From: an uncultured bacterium
GTDB taxonomy: Bacteria; Cyanobacteriota; Vampirovibrionia; Gastranaerophilales; Gastranaerophilaceae
Reading direction: 5' to 3'
Assembly: GCA_949300515.1 (NCBI GenBank)
Contig: CASGEP010000003.1
Span: 1-64,000, forward strand
Length of the DNA: 64,000 bases
Shown here: positions 17,306 to 26,318 of the stretch, piece after piece
How positions within the stretch are numbered: position 1 is the stretch's first letter
How the letters are laid out: each line of letters starts with the position of its first letter
Made by a program: the position numbers and the translations under genes
Notes under the pieces: generated by a model
Databases searched by the model: none
Told to the model about the DNA's origin: nothing
The model's input: the letters and a program-made list of their open reading frames with translations, nothing else

Positions 17306-17314
17306 TGCTATAAT
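17306..17314 (+). promoter_or_regulatory. Extended -10 before the 94-residue gene
   Basis: TGCTATAAT (17306-17314) is a perfect extended -10. Its distance to the ATG at 17326 is 11 nt, which leaves a leader of at most a few bases and no Shine-Dalgarno. Confidence 0.6.
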
Positions 17315-17325
17315 AAAAACAACTT

Positions 17326-17610
17326 ATGAGAAATGTCATCCTAAAATCTTTTGAAGACTTTATTTCACAGCCTTTGGGAATTTTACGCAATAAAATAATA
17401 CAAATTGCCAATTTGAAATCCGATTTTGTAAGCACAAAGTCTGTAAATGTCGAGCTTATGGATGATACGGTTCAGGTTAACGTTGTAAATAATGACAATG
17501 TATACAATCTTTTATCAGCTGTAGTGTATAAAAAACGCCTTAATGAACTGAGAACGCCAAGCTATGAAAATAAAGAAAGCGACCTTTTTACTAAGCTCTC
17601 CAAATCTTAA
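17326..17610 (+). CDS. Hypothetical protein, 94 residues, coupled to engB
   Basis: Not recognised. MRNVILKSFEDFISQPLGIL begins a soluble, mixed alpha/beta sequence without signal peptide or membrane helix. Support for it being real comes from the extended -10 just before its ATG and from its 3' end overlapping engB by 47 nt in another frame; no antisense alternative fits. It may serve mainly to couple translation of engB, or be a small partner of that GTPase. Confidence 0.6.
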   Translation: MRNVILKSFEDFISQPLGILRNKIIQIANLKSDFVSTKSVNVELMDDTVQVNVVNNDNVYNLLSAVVYKKRLNELRTPSYENKESDLFTKLSKS

Positions 17611-18142
17611 ACTTTGTGTGCAAACACAATTATGTGAGTTTGCACTTTTGGGGCGCTCTAATGTAGGCAAATCAACTTTTATAAATACTCTCTGTAACAA
17701 TAAAAACCTTGCAAAAACATCAAACACTCCGGGCAAAACCCGTCTTATAAATCTTTTTGAAATAGAAACTACTTCAAAACCTTTTATAATAGCAGATTTA
17801 CCGGGGTATGGTTACGCAAAAGTATCTAAGGTTGAGCAGGCGCAATGGCAGAAAAATCTTGAAGAATATCTGCTGAAGCGGGAAAATCTCAAGAGCTGCA
17901 TACAGTTTATAGACGCAAGACATGATATACAAAAAAACGACTTTCAAATGCACGAGTGGCTGAGTGTTAATAACATCCCTAATTTTACCATTCTTGCAAA
18001 GTGCGACTACATATCAAGAAATGAAATTTCAAAAAAAGTAACACAAATTAACAAATATTTTGCGGGAGATGTCTTGCCTTTTTCCTCTAAAAACCGCATT
18101 TATGTTGACAATGTACTAAATTATCTTGAAGAATTAATGTAA
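17564..18142 (+). CDS. engB: Ribosome biogenesis GTP-binding protein EngB/YsxC
   Basis: 192 residues; an essential GTPase for 50S assembly in many bacteria. G1 GRSNVGKST (30-38), G2 TPGKTR, G3 DLPGYGYAKV and G5 FSSKN are present. The G4 motif, normally T/NKxD, reads LAKCDY, so the Asn/Thr is Ala while Lys and Asp are kept. It overlaps the preceding small gene by 47 nt. Confidence 0.93.
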   Translation: MKIKKATFLLSSPNLKLCVQTQLCEFALLGRSNVGKSTFINTLCNNKNLAKTSNTPGKTRLINLFEIETTSKPFIIADLPGYGYAKVSKVEQAQWQKNLEEYLLKRENLKSCIQFIDARHDIQKNDFQMHEWLSVNNIPNFTILAKCDYISRNEISKKVTQINKYFAGDVLPFSSKNRIYVDNVLNYLEELM

Positions 18143-18178
18143 CATTTTTTTAAGACACATGCCGCAGCAAACAAAAAA

Positions 18179-18187
18179 TGCTATAGT
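18179..18187 (+). promoter_or_regulatory. Extended -10 before the 72-residue gene (leaderless type)
   Basis: TGCTATAGT (18179-18187), then exactly 6 nt (CTTATC), then the ATG at 18194. No Shine-Dalgarno. Confidence 0.65.
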
Positions 18188-18193
18188 CTTATC

Positions 18194-18412
18194 ATGGAAA
18201 GTCCGATTTCAAAAAGTTGTATAAATGATTTTACATTTAGACAAATCATAAAAGAGGCAAGGGCGCTTCAGGTTAAACAAACCGTTGATAAAATCGGAGA
18301 ATTCAACAGTTCTCATACACAGGACATACTTGAGAGAGTACTTGATAACACGTCAGGTTTGAGAGTACGGAACAAATTTAAAGCATTAAAAAATGCAACA
18401 AGAGATTTTTAA
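18194..18412 (+). CDS. Hypothetical protein, 72 residues
   Basis: Not recognised. A short, charged, probably helical protein (MESPISKSCINDFTFRQI...). It has its own leaderless-type promoter and overlaps the following DUF2344 gene by 20 nt, which argues that it is translated and that the three genes 18194-20874 form one transcript ending in RNase E/G. No motif points to a function. Confidence 0.55.
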   Translation: MESPISKSCINDFTFRQIIKEARALQVKQTVDKIGEFNSSHTQDILERVLDNTSGLRVRNKFKALKNATRDF

Positions 18413-19079
18413 ATACAGAATAAAACTTACAAAATACGGCGAATTAAAGTATATTTCGCACTTAGACTGGCAGAATTTGATTATTAAAACGCTCAGGCGC
18501 TGCCCGCTGAGTCTTGTTTTGAGCGAAGGTTTTAACAAAATCCCCAAAACAAGCTTCTCGCCTGCGCTTCCCCTGTTTATAGAAAGCGAATGCGAGCTTG
18601 TATATTTTCAAACTCATAAACCAATCCCCGAAAATTTTAAAGAAATTTTTGAAAAAAATACAAATAGAAATGTAAAATTAGTCGAATGTCTTGATTTATC
18701 AGACATTAAAACAAAACTTCCCCCTCTTGAAACACTGATACAGTGGGCAAAATATAAAGCAAAACCGGTACTCAACAAAAACGAGAGTATTTTAAATTTT
18801 AAAGAGTTGAAGTATAATACATACAAATGTTTATCTTGCGATGAAATTTCAGTCGCGAGAAAAACAAAAAAAGGTTTAAATAAAGTTATTAATTATCGAA
18901 AATCCTTGAATACATTAGAATTCAAGGATGGAGTTGTAAGTTTTGTCCTTAAATGCGGTCAAGACCCCATAATCCCCTCTTTTAGGGCAGACGAATTTTT
19001 AAAAACCGTTTATGGTGATGACTCTAAGTTTGACGTTAAAAGGGTTTGCTTTTTCGATAAAGACCTAAGAGTTTTATAG
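18393..19079 (+). CDS. DUF2344, radical SAM-linked protein
   Basis: 228 residues. RIKLTKYGELKYISHLDWQ (9-27), LVLSEGFNKIPKTSFSPALP and the LFIESECEL strand match DUF2344 (TIGR03936), a family usually encoded beside or fused to a radical SAM protein and often next to RNase E/G. Here rng follows after 19 nt as expected, but the radical SAM partner is missing from the neighbourhood. Function is unknown; context suggests RNA metabolism. Confidence 0.82.
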   Translation: MQQEIFKYRIKLTKYGELKYISHLDWQNLIIKTLRRCPLSLVLSEGFNKIPKTSFSPALPLFIESECELVYFQTHKPIPENFKEIFEKNTNRNVKLVECLDLSDIKTKLPPLETLIQWAKYKAKPVLNKNESILNFKELKYNTYKCLSCDEISVARKTKKGLNKVINYRKSLNTLEFKDGVVSFVLKCGQDPIIPSFRADEFLKTVYGDDSKFDVKRVCFFDKDLRVL

Positions 19080-19098
19080 ATTTATAAGGATATGTATA

Positions 19099-20874
19099 AT
19101 GTCAAAAAAAATTGTTATTTCTGAGAAAGATAATATTGCAGCTCTCATGGAAAACAACAAAGTGAACGAATTTTTTGTATCTAAGGGTGATGTTTTAATG
19201 GGAGATGTTTATCTTGCACGCGTAGACAACATTTTACCCAGTATTGAAGCGGCATTTTTAGATGTCGGTATGAGCGATAAAATGGCTTTTATCCACGCAA
19301 ACGATATTGCGGGCAAAGGCGCTCTTAAAGACAAAATCAAACCAAACCAGAAGTTAATAGTGCAGGTTGAAAAAGAACCCACGGGACACAAAGGACCCAG
19401 AGTCACAACCTCTCTGAGCCTTCCTGGCAGATTTTTGGTACTTTTGCCCGAAGAAACGGGTGTCAACGTTTCAAGAAAAATAGTGTCAAATAAAGAGCGC
19501 GCACGCTTAAAATCTATCGTTAGTCTGCTAAAACCTGTAGGCGTAGGTGTTATCGTAAGGACGGAAGCCGAAGGACAATCCGAAGCCGAAATTCAGGAAG
19601 ATATTGAAATCCTGCTTGAAAAATGGAACTCCATAGTAACCGCGGCTGACAGCGCAAACCCGCCCTGTCTGCTTTATCGCGATCAGGATTTACTTTACAG
19701 AGTAATTCGCGAAGCCTGCACCGAGGATGTGGAAGAAATCCTTGTGGACACTCCTTTTGCGCTTCATCGCACAACCCAGCTTTTACAGCACTGGAATATG
19801 AATGTAAAAGTCAATATGCACAAGGGTAATGAGCCCCTGCTTGTTGCAACGGGCGTAAACAAAGAAATCCACGCAGCACTTCAAACAAAAGTCAACCTTC
19901 CCCTTGGCGGATATTTATTTATCCAGCAAACGGAAGCCCTTACGGTTGTCGATGTTAACAGCGGCAAATTTACAAGCTCGTCATCTCAGGCTGAAACGAT
20001 TTTAAAAACCAATTTACAGGCTGCAGATGAAATAGCGCTGCAGTTAAAACTCAGAAATATAGGCGGTATGGTCGTTGTGGACTTTATAGATATGGCTTCC
20101 AGAATGGACAAACTTGCCGTGCTTGAACATTTTGAACTTGCACTTGAAAAAGACAAGGCAAAACCGCAAATAGGACAGCTATCAGACCTCGGGCTTGTTG
20201 AACTGACCCGCCACAGACAGGGACAGTCACTATCCGAAATATTTACCAAAAAGTGCGACAAATGCGGCGGAGTAGGATTTATAATAGAAGATTTAAAATT
20301 CCAAACACCGAACTCTCAGGGCGAAGCCAGAGCAAAAATTAATAAAATAAAAGGTCCGTTTGCCTCTAATTTTAACAATGATGCCAAACCGAACAACAAT
20401 CAAAAATTTAACAAAAAAGACAAAAGAAACAGATTTAATAAAGATTTCAACAAACAGCAGGAAGCGGAAGAAACTCTTCAAATGCAGCCCGAGGGAGCAG
20501 AAAGCACCCAACCCGCAAACACCCAAACGGAACAAAATCAGCAAAACCCCGTTATTTTTGATACGGTAGGGGGCAAAATAATAGAAGTTGAAACGCCAAA
20601 AGCGGCGGAAACGGAAGTTATTGCGGAGGTAATCTCACAGGCGCTTGAAAATCAAACTCAGGACGAAAAAGAAGGAAAAAAACAGAAAAAAGTTTCCAGA
20701 AAAACAAAGAAATCGCAGAAAAAAGAGGCGCTGAAAGCCGAAAACGCGCAAGCTGGAGCAAACTCCGCACAGGAGGAAGCCACAGCGGAGCCTGTAAGCG
20801 AAACAACGGAAGAACAGGAAACACAAAAACCCAAACGAACGGTAAGAAGGGGCAGAAAGGCTAAAAATGCGTAA
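19099..20874 (+). CDS. rng: Ribonuclease E/G family endoribonuclease
   Basis: 591 residues. An S1 RNA-binding domain (about 35-120) precedes the DNase I-like catalytic domain, whose two Mg-binding aspartates lie in VVDVNSGKF (D285) and VVDFIDMA (D328); the zinc-link cysteines KCDKCGG (C386, C389) follow. The protein therefore has the full catalytic core of RNase E/G, which processes rRNA and starts mRNA decay. From about 410 the tail is low complexity: first Asn/Lys-rich, then Gln/Glu-rich, ending in a basic KRTVRRGRKAKNA, as in RNase E scaffolding tails. AAGGA precedes the ATG. Confidence 0.93.
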   Translation: MSKKIVISEKDNIAALMENNKVNEFFVSKGDVLMGDVYLARVDNILPSIEAAFLDVGMSDKMAFIHANDIAGKGALKDKIKPNQKLIVQVEKEPTGHKGPRVTTSLSLPGRFLVLLPEETGVNVSRKIVSNKERARLKSIVSLLKPVGVGVIVRTEAEGQSEAEIQEDIEILLEKWNSIVTAADSANPPCLLYRDQDLLYRVIREACTEDVEEILVDTPFALHRTTQLLQHWNMNVKVNMHKGNEPLLVATGVNKEIHAALQTKVNLPLGGYLFIQQTEALTVVDVNSGKFTSSSSQAETILKTNLQAADEIALQLKLRNIGGMVVVDFIDMASRMDKLAVLEHFELALEKDKAKPQIGQLSDLGLVELTRHRQGQSLSEIFTKKCDKCGGVGFIIEDLKFQTPNSQGEARAKINKIKGPFASNFNNDAKPNNNQKFNKKDKRNRFNKDFNKQQEAEETLQMQPEGAESTQPANTQTEQNQQNPVIFDTVGGKIIEVETPKAAETEVIAEVISQALENQTQDEKEGKKQKKVSRKTKKSQKKEALKAENAQAGANSAQEEATAEPVSETTEEQETQKPKRTVRRGRKAKNA

Positions 20875-21382
20875 AATTCTTGCAGTTATGGTTATATTTG
20901 CGGCTCTTTGCACAAATACGCTTGTATTTGCGCAAAACGACGGGCTGCAAACGGTTGAGGACACACAAAACACAGCGTTACAAACAAATACCGACCAACC
21001 CTACAGTGAAGAAACAAAAGAAACGCAGCAAGAGCGTATCGACAGACTGAATGAAGAAATGGGATTGGGCGAGCAAAGACAAATTGTAATAGATGATATT
21101 AAAAGCTCGCCCAATGACAATGTTGCGCTTACAAATAAGGTTGTACCGGACACCAAATCGGAACTTGCGAAAATGGTTAAAATGTTCCTCAAGGTAATGA
21201 TTGCGGTTGCAGTAAGTTCGGTTGTGATTTTCGTCGTGCTTTTGTTTGTAAGACGCTTTTATTCGCCTGTTGCGGCGTTTGATGAGTCAGGTGAAAATAA
21301 TGAAAAAAGAAATACTCTTGATACACCTCAAAACAAAAACGAAGCACTGAGGACATTTCTCGACAAGACAAAGGAAATGTAA
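20867..21382 (+). CDS. Hypothetical exported/membrane-anchored protein
   Basis: 171 residues, not recognised. A signal peptide (MRKILAVMVIFAALCTNTLVFA, cleavage near 22) is followed by a polar, Gln/Thr/Glu-rich segment, one transmembrane helix at about 108-130 and a cytoplasmic tail. The start overlaps rng by 8 nt, so translation is coupled. A single-pass protein with a disordered outer part could be a membrane anchor, but nothing shows for what. Confidence 0.7.
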   Translation: MRKILAVMVIFAALCTNTLVFAQNDGLQTVEDTQNTALQTNTDQPYSEETKETQQERIDRLNEEMGLGEQRQIVIDDIKSSPNDNVALTNKVVPDTKSELAKMVKMFLKVMIAVAVSSVVIFVVLLFVRRFYSPVAAFDESGENNEKRNTLDTPQNKNEALRTFLDKTKEM

Positions 21383-21601
21383 CTAAATAGGCTCTTGTCT
21401 TGGCTTGCCTTGAGTTTTTAAAAGTAAATGAACGATTTTGGGCATCTGACAGACAAATGAATACTGCGAAATCTCGATGGAACATTTCTTGCAATCACAA
21501 TTAATGGAATAACATTCGCATGCCTGCTGTGTCCAGTTTTGTGTCAGGGAATCGGAAACCTCGCCGTTTGTTTGAGGGATAAAAACTTCGGAATTTTTCA
21601 T
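21383..21601 (-). CDS. Small cysteine-rich protein, 72 residues
   Basis: Not recognised, but likely real. GAGGTG lies at good spacing before the ATG, and the only alternative in this gap would be a 377-nt empty region. Six cysteines occur between residues 28 and 51: CECYSINCDCKKC then FVC, a density that suggests metal or Fe-S binding. No signal peptide. Its stop abuts the stop of the convergent gene at 21382 without a gap. Confidence 0.6.
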   Translation of the reverse strand: MKNSEVFIPQTNGEVSDSLTQNWTQQACECYSINCDCKKCSIEISQYSFVCQMPKIVHLLLKTQGKPRQEPI

Positions 21602-21720
21602 GCCAACACCTCTGTGACTACCCTATATTATTAGTTTATACCTTATAATACTTGTTTTTATCCTATATTTAGACTATGATTTTAAATAAATTTAATACTT
21701 TGTATGAAAAAATATTTTTT

Positions 21721-21729
21721 TGCTAAAAT
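21721..21729 (+). promoter_or_regulatory. Extended -10 of the glycosyltransferase-mur operon
   Basis: TGCTAAAAT (21721-21729) matches an extended -10. The start would lie near 21736, leaving about 24 nt to the ATG at 21760. The rest of 21602-21759 is AT-rich without other visible features. Confidence 0.5.
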
Positions 21730-21759
21730 AAGATTGTAGGAATTTGCATATTCGGGATT

Positions 21760-23070
21760 ATGAAAGATAGAATAACGTTACTGCTCATAATATCTTGTTT
21801 ATTAGCGTTTTTGGTTATATTCCAAAATTATTTTAAAACCTCCTATGCTGTTGTGTTTTTGATTTGTTTTATGGCGCTTTATATGCTCTATATGTACCTT
21901 TCAATAAAGCACCAGAGAAGAAAACTCCGAAAAAATCCCCCGAGCGGCGAGTGCACATACAAACCGTTCATTTCAATAATGATTCCCTGTCACAACGAAC
22001 ATGAGGTAATTTACGACACCGTCCAAAATATTCTAAATGTCAATTATAAAGACTATGAAATCATTTTAATTGATGACCGTTCAACAGATGACACCGCGCA
22101 AATTATTCAAAAGCTTGCAAAAGGGTATTCAAAGGTTAAATATTTAATAAGAGATAAAGACTCTTTCCCAGGGAAATCCGCAGTTTTAAACGATGCTTTT
22201 AAAATTGCAAAAGGGGATGCCATACTTGTTTTTGATGCGGATGCAAGGATTGAACCGGAGTTTATCAATCTTCTTTTGCCAAAGCTGGAACCAAAAACCG
22301 TGGGCGCAGTGCAGGCAAGAAAAAATATAATAAACGCAAGACAAAACTTTTTAACCGCCTGCCAGTACAATGAATTTGTATTTGATTCATACCTGCAAAT
22401 CGGCAGAGATGCCGTAAAAGGTGCGGTGGAGCTTCGCGGAAACGGCGAAATAATTAAAAGAGAAGCCCTTGAAGATATTAACGGCTGGAACAACAATACA
22501 ATAACCGACGACCTAGATATGTCAACAAGATTGCACATTAAAGGCTGGGACATACGTTTTTGCCCCGAGGCTGTTGTCTACGAAGAAGGCGTAATATGTT
22601 TTAGAGCGCTTATTCGTCAAAGGAGGCGCTGGGTCGAAGGCAGTATAAGAAGATATTTAGAATTTGCAAAAGATGTATTTACGTCAAAAGATATGTCACT
22701 TAGGGTTGGTTTTGACCTTATAGCGTACATTTCAGAGTTTCTCCTCCCCTTTTGGCTTATATCAGAGTTATTCATACAAGCTTTTAAGTTTGTAAGGGGC
22801 TACGAAGAAAGTATTTTGACATCAATTTTCTTGCTGTTTTGCACAGGAATTTTCTTTGCCTGCGGCTTAATTTACTCGCTTATAAAATATTCGCACTACG
22901 ACTTTTTTAAAGCACTGTGGCAATCAATGATAACGGCAGTTTACTTTGTTGTTATATGGTTCCCCATCGCAATGTTTATAATATTCAAAATTATTTTCAC
23001 CAAGAAAACAATGGACTGGGGAAAAACACAACATGGCGTAGTGGATGAATGTTGCAGAGGTACAAACTGA
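21760..23070 (+). CDS. Membrane glycosyltransferase family 2 (processive type)
   Basis: 436 residues. Two N-terminal helices (about 5-45), a cytosolic GT2 domain with DDRSTDD (about 107-113), DADARIEP and the QRRRWVEG (QxxRW) motif, then three or four C-terminal helices (about 325-425). This layout is that of processive polymerases such as PgaC, cellulose or hyaluronan synthases, so it likely builds and extrudes a beta-linked polysaccharide from a nucleotide sugar. Its stop codon overlaps the murC start (TGATG), an unusual neighbour in a place where murG is common. Confidence 0.88.
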   Translation: MKDRITLLLIISCLLAFLVIFQNYFKTSYAVVFLICFMALYMLYMYLSIKHQRRKLRKNPPSGECTYKPFISIMIPCHNEHEVIYDTVQNILNVNYKDYEIILIDDRSTDDTAQIIQKLAKGYSKVKYLIRDKDSFPGKSAVLNDAFKIAKGDAILVFDADARIEPEFINLLLPKLEPKTVGAVQARKNIINARQNFLTACQYNEFVFDSYLQIGRDAVKGAVELRGNGEIIKREALEDINGWNNNTITDDLDMSTRLHIKGWDIRFCPEAVVYEEGVICFRALIRQRRRWVEGSIRRYLEFAKDVFTSKDMSLRVGFDLIAYISEFLLPFWLISELFIQAFKFVRGYEESILTSIFLLFCTGIFFACGLIYSLIKYSHYDFFKALWQSMITAVYFVVIWFPIAMFIIFKIIFTKKTMDWGKTQHGVVDECCRGTN

Positions 23071-24467
23071 TGGAAGAATTTTTGCCTGATTATCACTTTA
23101 TAGCAATTGGCGGAATTGGTCAGAGTGCGCTTGCAAAAATACTCCTTAAAGAAGGGAAAAAAGTTAGCGGCTCTGATGTTAAAGATAGTAAATATATAAA
23201 ACAACTTGAAAAATGCGGCGCAAAAATTTTTATAGGGCATAGCAGAAAAAATATAATAGGCAAACCTACAATAATAGTTTCAAGCGCGATAAAAGAAGAT
23301 AACCCCGAACTTATTGAAGCAAAAGGGCGCGGTTTAAAGATTATTCACCGCTCGGATATGTTAAAAATAATTTCCGATAATTATACCGAGTTTATGGGCT
23401 TTTGCGGAACTCATGGAAAAACAACAACAAGCGGCTTGTGCGCGTTTTTGTTGTCTTGTGCAAATTTAAAACCTGCCTATGCAATAGGCGGAATAATACC
23501 AAAACTGGATACAAACGGCGACTGCGAAGAAAAAAATACAAAATATTTTGTTGCAGAGCTGGATGAAAGCGACGGAACAGTTGTTAAATATTCTCCTAGA
23601 TATACTTTAATTAACAATCTTGAAGCCGATCACCCCGATTTTTATAAAAACGGACTTAAAGATGTTATAAATACTTTTACCCAGTTTATAACAGGTCTGA
23701 AAGATAATTCAAAAGTCCTTATAAATATTGATAATTTTGGAAATAATGAGTTAATCAAAAAAAACCCGACTTACAGAAATTTTATAAGTTATACAACTAA
23801 AGACAACAGTGCAAAATATGTTGCAAAAAATATCAAACTTGATACACTCTCATCATCGTTTGACATATACAACAGCGGCAAATTACTGGGACAAATAGAG
23901 CTTTCAATCCCCGGAGAGCACAATGTGGCAAATGCTCTTGGAGTATGTGCACTTTTGATTGAAGCAGGTATAGAATTCAGTTTGTTTGCGCCTTATTTTA
24001 GAGAATTTACAGGCATGGGCAGACGTTTTCAAAAAAGCGCGCAAATCGGCACAATAACCGTTATTGATGATTACGCGCACCATCCGGCAGAGATAAAAGC
24101 TACGCTTGAGGCTGTAAAAAATTATAATAAGGGCAGGGTTTTTGCAATTTTTCAACCTCACAGATACTCGCGATTTCAAGGGCTTTATAACGACTTTTTA
24201 AACTCTTTTGATAACGCAGACTTTGTTGCAGTGCTTGATGTTTACACTGCAGGTGAAAAATATACTGGCGGCAAAACAGCAAAAGACTTTACAGACGAGC
24301 TGTCTAAATCAGGTAAAAATGCAAAATACTATACAGGCACAATTGATGAAGCGGCAAGCGAGATAGTAAAAGAATTAAGAGAAAACGATTTGGTATTTAC
24401 CTTAGGAGCTGGCGATATCACAAAAATGGGTGGGGTTTTAAATGAATTGTACTTGCTCAAAAAATAA
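23070..24467 (+). CDS. murC: UDP-N-acetylmuramate--L-alanine ligase
   Basis: 465 residues. Adds L-Ala to UDP-MurNAc. FIAIGGIGQSALAKIL (10-25), the ATP loop GTHGKTTTSG, ELDESDGT, NLEADHPDFY and the C-terminal VIDDYAHHPAEI are all conserved. An in-frame upstream ATG at 23049 exists, but AGAGG is correctly spaced only for 23070, which also overlaps the stop of the glycosyltransferase gene. It overlaps murB by 26 nt. Confidence 0.96.
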   Translation: MEEFLPDYHFIAIGGIGQSALAKILLKEGKKVSGSDVKDSKYIKQLEKCGAKIFIGHSRKNIIGKPTIIVSSAIKEDNPELIEAKGRGLKIIHRSDMLKIISDNYTEFMGFCGTHGKTTTSGLCAFLLSCANLKPAYAIGGIIPKLDTNGDCEEKNTKYFVAELDESDGTVVKYSPRYTLINNLEADHPDFYKNGLKDVINTFTQFITGLKDNSKVLINIDNFGNNELIKKNPTYRNFISYTTKDNSAKYVAKNIKLDTLSSSFDIYNSGKLLGQIELSIPGEHNVANALGVCALLIEAGIEFSLFAPYFREFTGMGRRFQKSAQIGTITVIDDYAHHPAEIKATLEAVKNYNKGRVFAIFQPHRYSRFQGLYNDFLNSFDNADFVAVLDVYTAGEKYTGGKTAKDFTDELSKSGKNAKYYTGTIDEAASEIVKELRENDLVFTLGAGDITKMGGVLNELYLLKK

Positions 24468-25389
24468 TACGGAATTTTACAAAGATTTTGAACTAAAAAA
24501 CTTTAACACCCTAAAAATAAGCTCAAAAGCAGATTTAGCTTTCTTTGTTAAAGATGAAGCACAATTATGCTCTGTCTTTAGAATGTACAAAAACGCTAAA
24601 ACTCTCGGTTGGGGCTCAAACACGCTACTATCCAGCAAAGGAGTAAGAGAGCCTGTTATAATAACAAGAAAAATGTCTGAAATATCGCAAAGATGTGAGA
24701 TTATGGAAATAGAAGCAGGCGCAAGTGCACCCAAGGTGGCGCTTGAAGCTTATAACAACTCATTGAGCGGCTTTGAATTTTTAATTGGGATACCCTCAAC
24801 TCTTGGCGGCGCTGTTGCAATGAATGCGGGCGCACATGAGCAAACAATAAGCGATAAACTCATAAGTGTAAGAGTTTACGACATTAAAGAAGATAAGATA
24901 ATTACACTTTCAAAAGATGAACTCAATTTTTCTTACAGAAACTCTTTAATAAAACAAAACACAGACAGATACGCTCTAATTAGTGCAAAATTTCAACTTG
25001 AAAAAAGGGGCAAAGAAGAAATCAAAAAAAGAATGGATAAAAATACGGAGTTTAGAAAACACACTCAGCCGAGCCTTGTAATGCCAAACCTTGGCAGCGT
25101 TTTTAAAAACCCCGTATTGCCTGACGGTCAGCAGATAAGTGCGGGCATGCTGGTGGATAAGTGCGGGCTGAAGGGGTATCACGTCGGCAATGCGGGCGTA
25201 TGGGAACATCACGGCAATTTTGTAATTAATTATTTAAACTGCACATCAAGCGAGTATTTACAAGTGCTTTACAAAATGTATACATCCGTGAAAGAAAAGT
25301 TTAATATAGAACTTGAGTGTGAAATTATGAGAGCCGGAGAATTTAGCACACAAGAGGATGAAATATGGAAAATAATCAAAAAAAATTAA
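24442..25389 (+). CDS. murB: UDP-N-acetylenolpyruvoylglucosamine reductase
   Basis: 315 residues, FAD enzyme producing UDP-MurNAc. The FAD-binding strands GWGSNTLLSS and GIPSTLGGAVAMNAGAH, the catalytic Tyr in FSYRNS and the Ser proton donor in GSVFKNP are intact; the C-terminal layout fits type II MurB (AGMLVDKCGLKG, NFVINY). GGTGGGG precedes the start. It overlaps murC upstream and ddl downstream by about 25 nt on each side. Confidence 0.96.
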   Translation: MNCTCSKNNTEFYKDFELKNFNTLKISSKADLAFFVKDEAQLCSVFRMYKNAKTLGWGSNTLLSSKGVREPVIITRKMSEISQRCEIMEIEAGASAPKVALEAYNNSLSGFEFLIGIPSTLGGAVAMNAGAHEQTISDKLISVRVYDIKEDKIITLSKDELNFSYRNSLIKQNTDRYALISAKFQLEKRGKEEIKKRMDKNTEFRKHTQPSLVMPNLGSVFKNPVLPDGQQISAGMLVDKCGLKGYHVGNAGVWEHHGNFVINYLNCTSSEYLQVLYKMYTSVKEKFNIELECEIMRAGEFSTQEDEIWKIIKKN

Positions 25390-26318
25390 ATAAAGAGTCA
25401 AAAATAGCAGTACTTTGCGGCGGACTGTCCGCAGAGCGCGAAGTATCCCTGAGGAGCGGTAAAAACGTACACAGAGCGCTTTTAGAGCTCGGGTACAAAA
25501 ACGCCGAAATGGTTGATGTGGGGCGTGATGTCGCACAAAAACTGCAAGAGGGCGAATATGAATATGCCTTTAACGTTCTGCACGGAAGATATGGCGAAGA
25601 TGGCTGTATACAGGGACTTTTAGAAATTATCGGCATTAAATACACAGGCTGCGATGTGAAGTCCAGTGCAATTTGTATGGATAAAGAAACAACTAAAAAC
25701 ATCCTTGCAACCTGCGATATTCCGCTGATTTCATCGGTATGCGCAACCGATTATGAAAATCTTGAACAAATAGTTGCGGGTCTTGATTTTCCGCTTATGG
25801 TAAAACCTGTCAAAGAAGGCTCCAGTATCGGCATGAGCAGGGTTGAAAACATAAAGGAGTTAAAAGAAGCTTTTAAACTTGCAAAAAAATCTGATGACAA
25901 AATTTTAATAGAGGAATATTATCAGGGAAAAAGCGCCACAATCGGTGTCCTGCAGGAAAAAACAGGAGATGAAATCAAAACTTTTGCAACACCCATACTT
26001 GAATTTGAAACAAAAACACAATGGTATGACTACGAGGCAAAATATACCGAAGGGCTGACAAAATTCATTCTGCCGGCAAGCTTTGACGAAAAATTAACAA
26101 AAGAAATGCAAGACATTGCCATAAGAGCCTTTAGAGCATGCGAGTGCAGAGGGCTTGCGCGGGTTGATTTTCTTGTATACAATAATACGCCCTATGTACT
26201 TGAAATCAACACAAATCCCGGAATGACAGACTTAAGCGACCTTCCGGCACAGGCAAAACATATGGGGATAGACTACAACGCTCTTGTAGAGCTCATTTTA
26301 AAAACTTTGGAGTTTTAA
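25365..26318 (+). CDS. ddl: D-alanine--D-alanine ligase
   Basis: 317 residues of the ATP-grasp fold, making the D-Ala-D-Ala dipeptide. N-terminal VLCGGLSAEREVSLRSG (17-33), HGRYGEDG, the KPVKEGSSIGM ATP site, ARVDF and the Mg-binding EINTNPGMT are conserved. GAGGA is in front. It is part of the overlapping block murC-murB-ddl-ftsQ. Confidence 0.96.
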   Translation: MENNQKKLNKESKIAVLCGGLSAEREVSLRSGKNVHRALLELGYKNAEMVDVGRDVAQKLQEGEYEYAFNVLHGRYGEDGCIQGLLEIIGIKYTGCDVKSSAICMDKETTKNILATCDIPLISSVCATDYENLEQIVAGLDFPLMVKPVKEGSSIGMSRVENIKELKEAFKLAKKSDDKILIEEYYQGKSATIGVLQEKTGDEIKTFATPILEFETKTQWYDYEAKYTEGLTKFILPASFDEKLTKEMQDIAIRAFRACECRGLARVDFLVYNNTPYVLEINTNPGMTDLSDLPAQAKHMGIDYNALVELILKTLEF

